The notes below the pieces were generated by a model. That model did not search any database, was not told the DNA's origin, and was given only the letters and a program-made list of their open reading frames with translations. The position numbers and the translations under genes are program-made. This document shows positions 1 to 6,806 of a stretch of DNA of 7,465 nt, piece after piece. Where the stretch lies: the NCBI GenBank assembly GCA_023405705.1, contig JAEXXR010000363.1:1-7465 (forward strand). The letters are read 5' to 3'. Each line of letters opens with the position of its first letter. The stretch's first letter is position 1. This stretch comes from Actinomycetes bacterium. Lineage in GTDB: Bacteria > Actinomycetota > Thermoleophilia > Solirubrobacterales > Solirubrobacteraceae.

Positions 1-1540
1 CGCGCGGGTGGACCGGCGCCGTCAGCGCCAGCGCGCGACCGGGCTCGGCGGCGGCGAGCGCGACCACGCCGCGGCGGTGGAGCGTCGCAGCGGCGAGCTT
101 GGCGAGCTGGGCGCGGCGGATCGCGGCGTTGGCGGCCAGCACGTCGCCGAGCTGTCTCCAGGCGGCGTCCATGTAGGACTCCTGGTTCTCCTGCACGACG
201 CGCGTCCCGAAGCCGGCCGCGGTGCGGTGGCGGGGGTCGAGGTTGAGGTCGTGGAGCCACTTGTCGGCGTTGGGGACCGCCGTCCCGTCGCGCTCTCTCA
301 GCAGCCGCTCCTGCAGCGCGTGCCAGCGGCCGTAGAGCGGCAGCGTCACGACCGGGTCGTCTCTCTCCTCGGTGACGAGCAGGCCGCTGGCGTCGTTCGC
401 GTCCCCGACCGGCAGGTGCTGGTAGTCGTCGGCGAGGTTGACGGCCGCGGCCATCGCGACCTGGAAGGGATGGGGCGGTCTGCCCTCGCTGCTCGCCCAC
501 GCCTCGAACGCTCTGCGTCTCGCCAGCTCCTCGGGCTCCAGCGCGACGTCGGGGATCCGCAGCGCGCCGCCGAGCTGGAGGATCCCGCCGAGGCTCGGGC
601 TGAGGATCCCCGGCAGCCCGGAGCCGGGCCGCTGGACGTCGAGCGGGCGGACGCCGACGCGCGGGTCCAGGGCGCGCGGCTGCAGCAGCCGCACGAGCGA
701 CTCGAAGTCCTGCATCGCGCCGGTGCGGAAGCGCCAGCGGTGGTAGACCGGCAGCAGGTCGCCGAGCTCGCGGTCTCTGTACTCCTCCCACGCCGAGGCG
801 GTCGCGTACGGCGCCTTCGCCGGGTCGAGACCGAGGCCGGCGAGGCGGCCGCTCTCGAAGACCGGCACGACGAACGCCTCGTAGCCGACGTTCGGCGACA
901 GCCGCCGCGGGCAGACGATCCGCGAGCAGGCGAGGTCGGGGTTCGCTCTCAGCGTCGCCGTCAGGCGCGGCAGCACCGCGCCCATGTCGGTCGAGCGCAT
1001 CTCTCTGCCGCCCGCCGTCAGGTCTCTGTTGACGTGGACGTGCGCCCACGCCCACAGGTCGGCCGGCGCCGGCAGCGCTCTGGCGTCGAGCACGGCGACC
1101 GCTGGCAGCGGCGCGCCCTGGACGGCCCGCTCCTCGAACTCGCCGTCGGCCAGCACGACCAGCGCGATCCACGGCCGCAGCCGCAGTCTCGACCCGTCGG
1201 GCGCGGCCGGCGTGTAGCGCCACGGCAGGTCCTCGTCGTAGAACTCGACGTGCGGCATGTAGTTGGGCTCGTAGGCGGTGACGAGCTCGCGCGGCTCGAC
1301 GCGCACGATCGCGCGCCGGTCGAGGCCGACGACGTCGCCGGGACCGAAGATCTGCACGGCCCGTCTGACCGCCTGTCTCAGCGTTCTCGACCCGCTGACC
1401 GGCTCGCCGCTGACCTCCAGCTCGACGCCGACGGTCACGCGCTGCGTCGTGTTGCCTCTGTCGAGGTCGGCGCCCGTGACGCTGTTGGCGATGCCGTGCC
1501 GCAGCCACGGCAGGAACGAGTAGGTGCCGAGATCGGTCAT
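1..1540 (-). CDS. Uncharacterised large protein, 3' end beyond the window (partial, at least 513 aa)
   Basis: An open frame runs from an ATG at 1540 to the left edge without a stop, giving 513 codons of a longer gene. The N-terminus reads MTDLGTYSFLPWLRHGIAN. Visible features are an aromatic, acidic segment EPNYMPHVEFYDEDLPWRY (about residues 91-109), a hydrophobic strand RPWIALVVL (122-130), a Trp/His-rich stretch LWAWAHVHVN (162-171), a cysteine pair C205-x4-C210 followed by PRRL, and a helical Gln/Ala-rich part (about 450-500, QENQESYMDAAWRQLGDVL). There is no signal peptide or membrane segment. The start is supported by a GAGGTGG ribosome binding site four bases upstream and by an ATGA overlap with the stop of the preceding gene, so this is the fourth gene of the tyrosinase operon. 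I do not recognise a named family and assign no function; a structural or scaffold partner of the preceding DUF6603-like protein is only a guess. That the frame is coding is well supported by codon choice and the conserved gene junction. Confidence 0.85.
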   Translation of the reverse strand, partial: MTDLGTYSFLPWLRHGIANSVTGADLDRGNTTQRVTVGVELEVSGEPVSGSRTLRQAVRRAVQIFGPGDVVGLDRRAIVRVEPRELVTAYEPNYMPHVEFYDEDLPWRYTPAAPDGSRLRLRPWIALVVLADGEFEERAVQGAPLPAVAVLDARALPAPADLWAWAHVHVNRDLTAGGREMRSTDMGAVLPRLTATLRANPDLACSRIVCPRRLSPNVGYEAFVVPVFESGRLAGLGLDPAKAPYATASAWEEYRDRELGDLLPVYHRWRFRTGAMQDFESLVRLLQPRALDPRVGVRPLDVQRPGSGLPGILSPSLGGILQLGGALRIPDVALEPEELARRRAFEAWASSEGRPPHPFQVAMAAAVNLADDYQHLPVGDANDASGLLVTEERDDPVVTLPLYGRWHALQERLLRERDGTAVPNADKWLHDLNLDPRHRTAAGFGTRVVQENQESYMDAAWRQLGDVLAANAAIRRAQLAKLAAATLHRRGVVALAAAEPGRALALTAPVHPR

Positions 1541-4500
1541 GCCGCCACCTCGAAGGCCGGGATCACGTGCACCGCCGCGCCCGGATTGGCCGCCCGGTGC
1601 TCGGCGAGGAAGTCCTGCGCCTGCGCCTCGCTGGCGAACTGCGCGCCGTCGCCGACGGCGCTGTTGTCCTGCAGGTGGGCGACCGTCCAGCCCTCGTCGC
1701 CGACGGCGATCTTGTCGCCGGCGCCGAACGGGTCGTGCTGCTGCTTGACGGCGTGCGACAGCGGCGAGCGGGCGGTCGCGCTGCCGCGCGCGAAGTGGTC
1801 GAACAGGGAGCGCGGGAAGCGGTCGTGGAAGCGACGGCGCAGCGGCGGGATGCCGCTGTCGATCGTCGACAGCTCGTAGCGGTTGACGCGCTTGACGACG
1901 GCGCCGGAGGCGACGTCCTGCCCGGCCGGCGCCAGCTCGATCCCGCCGTTCTCCTGCTCGAAGGCCGGCTTGCCGAGCTTCTCCGCGTCACCCATGTCGC
2001 GGAACTGCGCGGGCGCGAACTGCTCGCGCACGTCGCCGCGCTTGGCGAGGCCTCTGCCGGGAGCGACGGCGAACCGTCTCGCGTCGGCCGCTCTGCGGTT
2101 GCCGACCTTGTCGATCCGCAGGTCGAGCGGCACCGCGCGCTGGGTCACCTGGAGCACGCCGAGCGGGTGCAGCACGAGCGCGTCGGCGGCTCTGTCCGCG
2201 TCGAGTCTGCGCAGCGAGACGAGCAGGCTGCTCGGCGCCGGCGGCAGCGCCTTCCAGCCCTCGGCCTTGCTCAGCTCGGCGGCGAGCAGCGGCAGCACGT
2301 CGACCGGCTCCAGCTGCGTCTCCTCCTCCTCGCCCCAGGTGACGTCGAAGTCGACGTCTATGTCGAAGAAGAGGATCGATATCGAGCCGGTGCCGCGCGC
2401 CCGCCACGGCGTCGGGCCCTCCAGCGACATCCGCACGCTGATGCTGAACAGCCCTATCCCGAAGACCTTCACCGAGAACGAGGCCGACACCTCGATGACG
2501 AAGTGGAAGGGCGAGAACTGGAACAGCGCGTCGAAGCCGATGTGGCCCTGCACGTTCATCGCCGAGAAGCCGAAGTAGACCTCGGCGCGCGCGCCGAACT
2601 GGACCGTGTTGGAGGTGACGGCGAAGTAGCCCTCGACGCGGATCCGCGCCCAGTCGGTGTTGAGGATGTTGACGGCGATCCGTCTCGGCACCGGGACCGG
2701 CAGCGGCGGCGGGTCGAAGCGCGGGTGGAAGCCGCCGACGCTGAGCACGAAGGTCGCGTCGTCGCCGAACTGGGCGACGACCGCTATCTCGCCCTCTATC
2801 GTCAGGAACAGGACGCGCGAGTCGAACAGCGCGGCGAAGAAGTAGACGCGCTTCTTGTCGAACTCGATCGCGCCGGCGAAGTTCACCTGGATCACGACGA
2901 TCGGCGCCTGCTCGGCCGGCAGCGCGATCCGCAGCACGCCGACTATGGCGACGTTGCCCGGTATCTCGATGATGATCCCGAGCGCGAGCGAGATCAGCGT
3001 CGGCGTCCCCCAGCCGAGCTTCGCCATCGGCCCGATCAGGAACCTGCCGTTCTCGGGCGGGAATATCGTGCGCAGGTCGCTGAGGATCCGGGGCGCGTTG
3101 GCGACGATGTCTCTCGGGAACATCACCGAGTTGATCGCACCGGTCCGCACGCCCTCCATCAGCGGCTGCAGCTTCATCGTGCGGTTGAGCCCGAGCAGGC
3201 CGCCGACGCCGATCAGCGTGAAGCCGTAGCCGAGCTGTATGCCGCTGCCGAACTCGGCGGTGATGATGATCAGCAGCGAGAAGCCTCTGGAGCCGTCCGG
3301 CATTCTCGTGTTGACGAGGCCGATCGCCTTCAGCGACAGCCAGCCGGCGAAGGTCAGCTCCAGCGCGCCCGCGTACTCGCCTCTCTCGTGGTCGAAGAAG
3401 AGGTAGCCGCCGCCCTTCACGACGCCGGCGTCGACCGCCAGCCCGACGCCCTTCGGCGGCTTGAAGCCGAGGCCGACCTGGACCGGGCCGAGGTCGCCTC
3501 TGGCGTCGCCGAATCTGAGCTGGACGGTCAGGCCGAACTGCTCGACGACCGCGGTCAGTGGCCCGAGCATCGCTCTGCCGGTCACGGCCGCGCCGACGTC
3601 GACGCCGCCGCTGCCGGCGCCGAGCGCGAGCGTCAGCGTCGAGATCTCCGCGACGCCGAGGTCGAGGTTGAGCGGGATCGTCCACTCGAAGCCGCCGGAG
3701 CCCTCGAAGTGCAGCCCGCTCCTCGACGACCAGACGACCGTCCCGCCCAGCTCGAAGCGCAGCGGCTCGGAGCCGATCAGCTTGCCGAGGAAGCCGTCGG
3801 CGCCGGAGGTCTGGATCACGACCGCGAGCTTCGGCGCCGGTCTGCCCTGGCGCGCCTCGCCGGTGCCGACGCGGACCGTCACCTCCGGGTCGGCGAGCGC
3901 GCCTCTCAGGCCCACGCCGGCCTCGGCGCCGCCGGCCTCCAGCCGGAACCCTCTCGGGTCGCCGACGACGATCCAAGGTCTCGGCGGCTGCGCGGCGACG
4001 CGCACCTCGGCGTCGAGCACCGCACTGCCGGCGTCGGCGAACAGCTCGACGCCGCCCGGCCGCACCTCGGCGCCGAGCACGCCGTCGAGGTCGAAGCCCC
4101 CGCGCACGATCAGCCGCACGGTCGCATCGGAGGCGGAGCCGCCGCCGGATCTGAGCGACCCTCTCGCCAGCGGCGTCAGCGCGAAGCCGACCGGCGCCGC
4201 TCTCGGCTGCCCTCTCGGCGGGATCGGCGTCAGCGCGAGGCCCAGCTCGGCGTAGGCGGAGAGGTCGTCGCTCGCCTGCGCGATCAGCGGGACCGCCAGC
4301 GTGCTGACGGCGCCGAGCGCCGGGTTGTCGGGGCTGTACCAGCGTCTCTGCAGCGCCGCCGTCGGCGGCGTTCTGCGCGCCGGTATCCGCAGCGTGCGCA
4401 GCGTCTCGCCGAGGATCGAGTCGAGCCGCGCGTGGTCGAAGGCGCCGCCCCAGCCCCACACCTCGCGGATCAGTCTGTCGGGGTCGCTGATGATCCGCGG

Positions 4501-5025
4501 GAGGCGGTCCCAGCGGATGTTCCAGCGCTCGTAGGCGATCCGCGCTCTGCCGGCCGGCGTCTCGACCGTGACCTCGGCGAGGCCGGTCAGCCGCAGCAGC
4601 GCGAAGACGAGCGGCTGGTTGCGCTGGACGTGTCTGAGCAGCAGCGCGTCGGCGAGCGCGACGCCTATCTCCTGCCAGAAGGCGTCCGTGTTCAGCGGCG
4701 CCGGCAGGCCGCCGGTCGGCGGCGACTGCGACAGCGACTTGAAGGCGTCGATCAGACCGACGAGCGCCTCGCGCAGCGAGTCGGCGAGCGCCGGGTTGGG
4801 CGTCGCGCTGTCGCTCTCCAGCTGCTGCGCGACGGCGAGCGCCGCGTCGAAGGCGGGGCCGATCGCGAAGGCGGCGCGGATCGCGCCCATCGCGCCCGGC
4901 GACGCTCTCACGTCCCAGCCCAGCTCGGCGAAGAACGCGGCGAGCTGCGTCTCGTTCGTGAGCGCGGTGTCGATCGGCTCCAGCGCGCAGCGGACGCCGG
5001 CGGCGATGTCGGCGAGCCCGGCCAT
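1537..5025 (-). CDS. Giant beta-rich protein with DUF6603-like core (1162 aa)
   Basis: This is the third gene of the operon. The ATG at 5025 was chosen because it overlaps the tyrosinase stop by one base (TGATG); the open frame continues upstream to 5553, but only as a shadow of the tyrosinase. There is no Shine-Dalgarno sequence before this ATG (CGCCCCC instead), so it probably depends on termination-reinitiation. The N-terminal part (about 1-250) looks alpha-helical. Residues 250-430 are beta-rich with Gly/Ala/Val repeats. About 430-900 is a long run of alternating hydrophobic strands containing FKPPKGVGLAVDAG (521-534), GFSLLIIITAEF (581-592), GFTLIGVGGLLGLNRT (601-616), GPMAKLGWGTPTLISL (665-680) and a final TPWRARGTGS (872-881). 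I recognise this core from memory as DUF6603, a domain of unknown function. It is followed by an acidic linker (EEEETQLEP, 899-907), an Arg/Ala-rich stretch, and a small C-terminal module (about 1105-1162) ending HVIPAFEVAA. No signal peptide is seen. Its role is unknown; the operon suggests a partner of the tyrosinase. Confidence 0.85.
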   Translation of the reverse strand: MAGLADIAAGVRCALEPIDTALTNETQLAAFFAELGWDVRASPGAMGAIRAAFAIGPAFDAALAVAQQLESDSATPNPALADSLREALVGLIDAFKSLSQSPPTGGLPAPLNTDAFWQEIGVALADALLLRHVQRNQPLVFALLRLTGLAEVTVETPAGRARIAYERWNIRWDRLPRIISDPDRLIREVWGWGGAFDHARLDSILGETLRTLRIPARRTPPTAALQRRWYSPDNPALGAVSTLAVPLIAQASDDLSAYAELGLALTPIPPRGQPRAAPVGFALTPLARGSLRSGGGSASDATVRLIVRGGFDLDGVLGAEVRPGGVELFADAGSAVLDAEVRVAAQPPRPWIVVGDPRGFRLEAGGAEAGVGLRGALADPEVTVRVGTGEARQGRPAPKLAVVIQTSGADGFLGKLIGSEPLRFELGGTVVWSSRSGLHFEGSGGFEWTIPLNLDLGVAEISTLTLALGAGSGGVDVGAAVTGRAMLGPLTAVVEQFGLTVQLRFGDARGDLGPVQVGLGFKPPKGVGLAVDAGVVKGGGYLFFDHERGEYAGALELTFAGWLSLKAIGLVNTRMPDGSRGFSLLIIITAEFGSGIQLGYGFTLIGVGGLLGLNRTMKLQPLMEGVRTGAINSVMFPRDIVANAPRILSDLRTIFPPENGRFLIGPMAKLGWGTPTLISLALGIIIEIPGNVAIVGVLRIALPAEQAPIVVIQVNFAGAIEFDKKRVYFFAALFDSRVLFLTIEGEIAVVAQFGDDATFVLSVGGFHPRFDPPPLPVPVPRRIAVNILNTDWARIRVEGYFAVTSNTVQFGARAEVYFGFSAMNVQGHIGFDALFQFSPFHFVIEVSASFSVKVFGIGLFSISVRMSLEGPTPWRARGTGSISILFFDIDVDFDVTWGEEEETQLEPVDVLPLLAAELSKAEGWKALPPAPSSLLVSLRRLDADRAADALVLHPLGVLQVTQRAVPLDLRIDKVGNRRAADARRFAVAPGRGLAKRGDVREQFAPAQFRDMGDAEKLGKPAFEQENGGIELAPAGQDVASGAVVKRVNRYELSTIDSGIPPLRRRFHDRFPRSLFDHFARGSATARSPLSHAVKQQHDPFGAGDKIAVGDEGWTVAHLQDNSAVGDGAQFASEAQAQDFLAEHRAANPGAAVHVIPAFEVAA
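1545..1551 (-). promoter_or_regulatory. Ribosome binding site of the partial fourth gene
   Basis: On the minus strand GAGGTGG stands four bases before the ATG at 1540, inside the 3' end of the preceding coding region. It fixes the start of the partial gene and suggests independent ribosome loading in addition to coupling through the ATGA overlap. Confidence 0.7.
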
Positions 5026-6326
5026 CAGGGGGCGACGTCGAGCACGAGCCCGACCGGGTCGGTGTCGTAGGTGTAGCCGGCCGGTCTGCCGCGCACGACC
5101 AGCGTTCTGTAGTTGAGCGTCTCTCTCGGGGTGACTCTCTCGGGGCCGGTGTCCCACGGCGGCATGAAGTCGTCGAGGCCCTGCGGCCGTATCCCCGGCG
5201 AGCCGACTCTTCTGACGACCGCCGGGTAGTTCTGGCCCGGATGCCGCAGCTGCCACAGCGCCCACAGCCGGTCGATGTTGCAGTGGTGCATGAAGAAGAC
5301 CGGGTCGTTGGGCGAGGTCGGCGGCAGCATCGAGCCGCCGACCCAGACGTGGCCGAGGTTGTGCACGTCGACGTCGCCGCTCTCGCTCTCCCAGCCCTCC
5401 AGCAGGTTGCGGAAGCTGCTGGTCGTGTTGATCGACGGCCGTCTCTTGCCGGCCGGCGCCAGCCCGATCGTCGTGTCGGTGCCGAGCGCGACCGTGCCGC
5501 CGAACTGTCTGGCGTCGTCGGCGCTGCCGCCGGCCGGGCTGACGTAGACGCACCAGCCGATCGCGCCGCCGGCCGGCGGGGTCGGCGGCGACGACACTCT
5601 GATCGCGGTGCCGCCGTTGGCCGGCGAGCAGGCGCCGCCGAGGCAGACCGCGGTCGGCGGCGAGGGCAGCGTCTCGCCGGCACCGTTGAGGTAGGTCGTC
5701 AGCACCTGGTAGACGCCCGGGCCGAGCGACCCGCCGACGACCCCGCTGCCGCTCGGCGCGGGCGGCGAGCCGAGGCCGGCGCCGATCCCGGTCGTGGTCG
5801 AGAACGGCTCGACGTCGTAGCCGTGCGCGGCGAGCGCCAGGTCGACCGCTCTTCTGCGCGGCAGCGCCGGGCTGTTGCTGCCGAACTCGCGCACCAGGTC
5901 GCCGGCGTCTCTGACCGTTCTCCAGTTGGCGCCGGCGCGGAAGGGCCCCGAGGTGACCGGCGCGCCGTTGCCGCCCATGAACGCGTCGTCCCAGATCTGC
6001 CCGCGCTGGCGGTTGGGCGAGGTCGCGTTGTCGTTGGTCCAGTCCCAGTACGGCAGGCAGAGTGTCCCGTCGCCGCCCTCGAGTCTGTCGGCGACCTGCA
6101 GGTCCTGCTCGAAGCGCGCGAGGAAGTAGCGGTGCCAGGCGCAGAAGGCCGGGCCGCGGTGCGCCGGGTTGAGGTCGGGATCGCTCGGCGCCGCGATCTC
6201 GTGGGCGAGCGGGTACTGGTCGTATCTGTGGTCGAGCGCTCTGTCTCTCTTCATCCGCAGCAGCGCTCTGACGAACCGCTCGCGCTCCGCCTTCGTCAGC
6301 TTGTTCTGGTTCTTACGGATGCCCAC
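5025..6326 (-). CDS. Tyrosinase-family type-3 copper oxidase with inserted Fn3-like domain (433 aa)
   Basis: A predicted binuclear copper enzyme that would oxidise monophenols and/or o-diphenols to quinones with O2. CuA ligands are probably H42 (or H33), H56 and H65 in the motif HRGPAFCAWHRYF. CuB ligands are H322 and H326 (HNLGH) and the H347-H348 pair in DPVFFMHHCNIDRLW. N323, the Asn after the first CuB His that is associated with monophenolase activity, is present. LPYWDWT (91-97), SFRNLLEGW (304-312) and a terminal YTYD (418-421) are further family signatures. The distance from H65 to H322 is 257 residues, against about 127 in Streptomyces tyrosinase; the excess is an inserted module (about 182-298). 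The start is a GTG preceded by GGGGG six bases upstream, and it overlaps the caddie-like gene by 14 bases. There is no signal peptide. Family assignment is secure; the natural substrate is not known. Tyrosinase, catechol oxidase and protein-tyrosine oxidation are all possible. Confidence 0.95.
   Translation of the reverse strand: MGIRKNQNKLTKAERERFVRALLRMKRDRALDHRYDQYPLAHEIAAPSDPDLNPAHRGPAFCAWHRYFLARFEQDLQVADRLEGGDGTLCLPYWDWTNDNATSPNRQRGQIWDDAFMGGNGAPVTSGPFRAGANWRTVRDAGDLVREFGSNSPALPRRRAVDLALAAHGYDVEPFSTTTGIGAGLGSPPAPSGSGVVGGSLGPGVYQVLTTYLNGAGETLPSPPTAVCLGGACSPANGGTAIRVSSPPTPPAGGAIGWCVYVSPAGGSADDARQFGGTVALGTDTTIGLAPAGKRRPSINTTSSFRNLLEGWESESGDVDVHNLGHVWVGGSMLPPTSPNDPVFFMHHCNIDRLWALWQLRHPGQNYPAVVRRVGSPGIRPQGLDDFMPPWDTGPERVTPRETLNYRTLVVRGRPAGYTYDTDPVGLVLDVAP
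5283..5363 (-). other. CuB copper site of the tyrosinase
   Basis: Residues 322-348 include HNLGH (H322, N323, H326), the adjacent VWVGG, and the H347-H348 pair within DPVFFMHH followed by NIDRLW. This is the canonical CuB signature of tyrosinases and catechol oxidases, with no ligand missing. Confidence 0.9.
5433..5783 (-). other. Fn3-like insertion between CuA and CuB
   Basis: Residues about 182-298 of the tyrosinase are Gly/Pro/Ser/Thr-rich with a beta-sandwich pattern: GPGVYQVLTTYLNGAGETLP (202-221) and GAIGWCVYVSPAGGS (254-268). This resembles the Fn3-like repeats of phage tail and surface proteins (GxYxVxVTxxNxAGET...GAxGYxVYVS). It separates the native-looking YDVEPFSTTTG from SFRNLLEGW, which are usually close together. 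It carries three cysteines (C228, C233, C259). The domain boundaries are estimated by eye. Confidence 0.7.
6132..6203 (-). other. CuA copper site of the tyrosinase
   Basis: Residues 42-65 of the tyrosinase hold H42, H56 and H65. The nine-residue spacing between the last two (HRGPAFCAWH) and the following RYFLARFE match the classical CuA signature. The first ligand is less certain because H33 is also available. Confidence 0.85.
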
Positions 6327-6675
6327 GGAGCACCCCCAGGTCGATCAGCCGGACGATCTCCCGCGCCGCCTGCTCGACGGTGTCGAAGCGCTGGAACGGC
6401 AGCGAGTGGAGGTGGAACCAGCCGGCGGGCTCTCTGTGCGCCTCGAAGCGCTGGCCGTCGACCTCGATCGCGACCATGCCGGCCGGCGGCTCGACCACGC
6501 TGCCCGCGCGCGCCGGCGGCGCCTGCTCGTCCTCCTCGTGGTGGCCGGGCAGCTCGTCGCCGGAGAAGAAGCCGCGGAACGGTCTCGTCGACTCGTCGCC
6601 GACGATCCGGACTCTGTGGCCCGCGACCGTCAATCTCCGCGTCCGCGCTCTGCGCGCGCCGCCCCCGCTGCTCAC
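6313..6675 (-). CDS. MelC1-like tyrosinase cofactor (copper caddie protein), 120 aa
   Basis: This small protein directly precedes the tyrosinase and overlaps it by 14 bases, the usual melC1-melC2 arrangement. Similarity to MelC1 is visible at PFRGFFSGDELPGHH (32-46; MelC1 has a comparable F-x-x-x-Y-x-G-x-x-I-x-G segment followed by His residues) and at IEVDGQRFEAHREPAGWFHLHS (70-91 region; MelC1 FVDG-x-x-LHVMRNADGSW-x-S), then by a helix FDTVEQAAREIVRLID (97-112) matching the MelC1 C-terminal helix. In known systems MelC1 binds apo-tyrosinase, delivers copper and then dissociates. His residues available for copper are H45, H46, H80, H88 and H90. The GTG start at 6675 is preferred because AGGGGAG lies five bases upstream and the predicted promoter ends near 6710; an in-frame ATG at 6765 would add 30 residues but lies upstream of that promoter. 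There is no signal peptide with either start. The assignment is by motif and position and is fairly likely. Confidence 0.75.
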   Translation of the reverse strand: MSSGGGARRARTRRLTVAGHRVRIVGDESTRPFRGFFSGDELPGHHEEDEQAPPARAGSVVEPPAGMVAIEVDGQRFEAHREPAGWFHLHSLPFQRFDTVEQAAREIVRLIDLGVLRGHP

Positions 6676-6680
6676 TCCGG

Positions 6681-6687
6681 CTCCCCT
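6681..6687 (-). promoter_or_regulatory. Ribosome binding site of the caddie-like gene
   Basis: AGGGGAG on the minus strand, five bases before the GTG at 6675. It decides the start: the in-frame ATG at 6765 has no comparable site. Confidence 0.7.
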
Positions 6688-6716
6688 GCTTCCCGCGCTG
6701 GCCGTTGACGGCGAGG

Positions 6717-6746
6717 ACGCTACGGCGGGCTGCGGCGCGATGTCAA
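6717..6746 (-). promoter_or_regulatory. Promoter of the caddie-tyrosinase operon
   Basis: Read on the minus strand, a perfect -35 TTGACA (6746-6741) is followed after 18 bases by TAGCGT (6722-6717), a good actinobacterial TANNNT -10. Transcription would begin near 6710, leaving about 35 bases of leader before the GTG at 6675. It lies in the most AT-rich part of the window. It was found by eye and not tested. Confidence 0.6.
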
Positions 6747-6776
6747 CCAGATTTCGGCTGTTCATGCGCCAATTAC

Positions 6777-6806
6777 TTGACCGTGCTCGCGGCCGCCCAG
6801 TAGAAC
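6777..6806 (+). promoter_or_regulatory. Promoter of the DUF1326 unit, probably leaderless
   Basis: TTGACC (6777-6782), an 18-base spacer and TAGAAC (6801-6806) precede the ATG at 6814 by exactly seven bases. Transcription would then start at or next to the A of the ATG. There is no Shine-Dalgarno sequence before this ATG, in agreement with a leaderless mRNA, a common arrangement in actinobacteria. The last -10 base is C instead of the preferred T. Confidence 0.5.

Noticed and set aside
4003..4083. Two similar stretches (about 20 bases each, reading cacctcggcg-t/c-cgagcac) in the giant gene
   Set aside because: They encode the protein repeats LDAEVR and LGAEVR within neighbouring beta strands and are explained by local protein repetition, not by a DNA element.
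1567..5070. A 1167-codon open frame on the plus strand opposite the giant gene, and similar long frames at 8-1879 and 5241-6803
   Set aside because: They are antisense shadows caused by GC-rich codons: their translations are Arg/Ala/Asp-rich low-complexity sequence without recognisable motifs, whereas the minus-strand frames carry clear domains and matched gene junctions.
1988..5683. A 1231-codon minus-strand frame overlapping the giant gene
   Set aside because: Another frame of the same strand, extremely Arg-rich and repetitive, in conflict with the DUF6603-like frame and with the TGATG and ATGA junctions.
6701..6712. Short inverted repeat GCCGT-TG-ACGGC near the predicted transcription start, considered as an operator
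   Set aside because: A five-base arm in such GC-rich DNA is expected often by chance, and nothing else supports it.
6763..6765. ATG at 6765 as the start of the caddie-like gene
   Set aside because: It has no ribosome binding site, adds a low-complexity stretch without a signal peptide, and lies upstream of the predicted -35 and -10 elements; the GTG at 6675 has AGGGGAG at ideal spacing.
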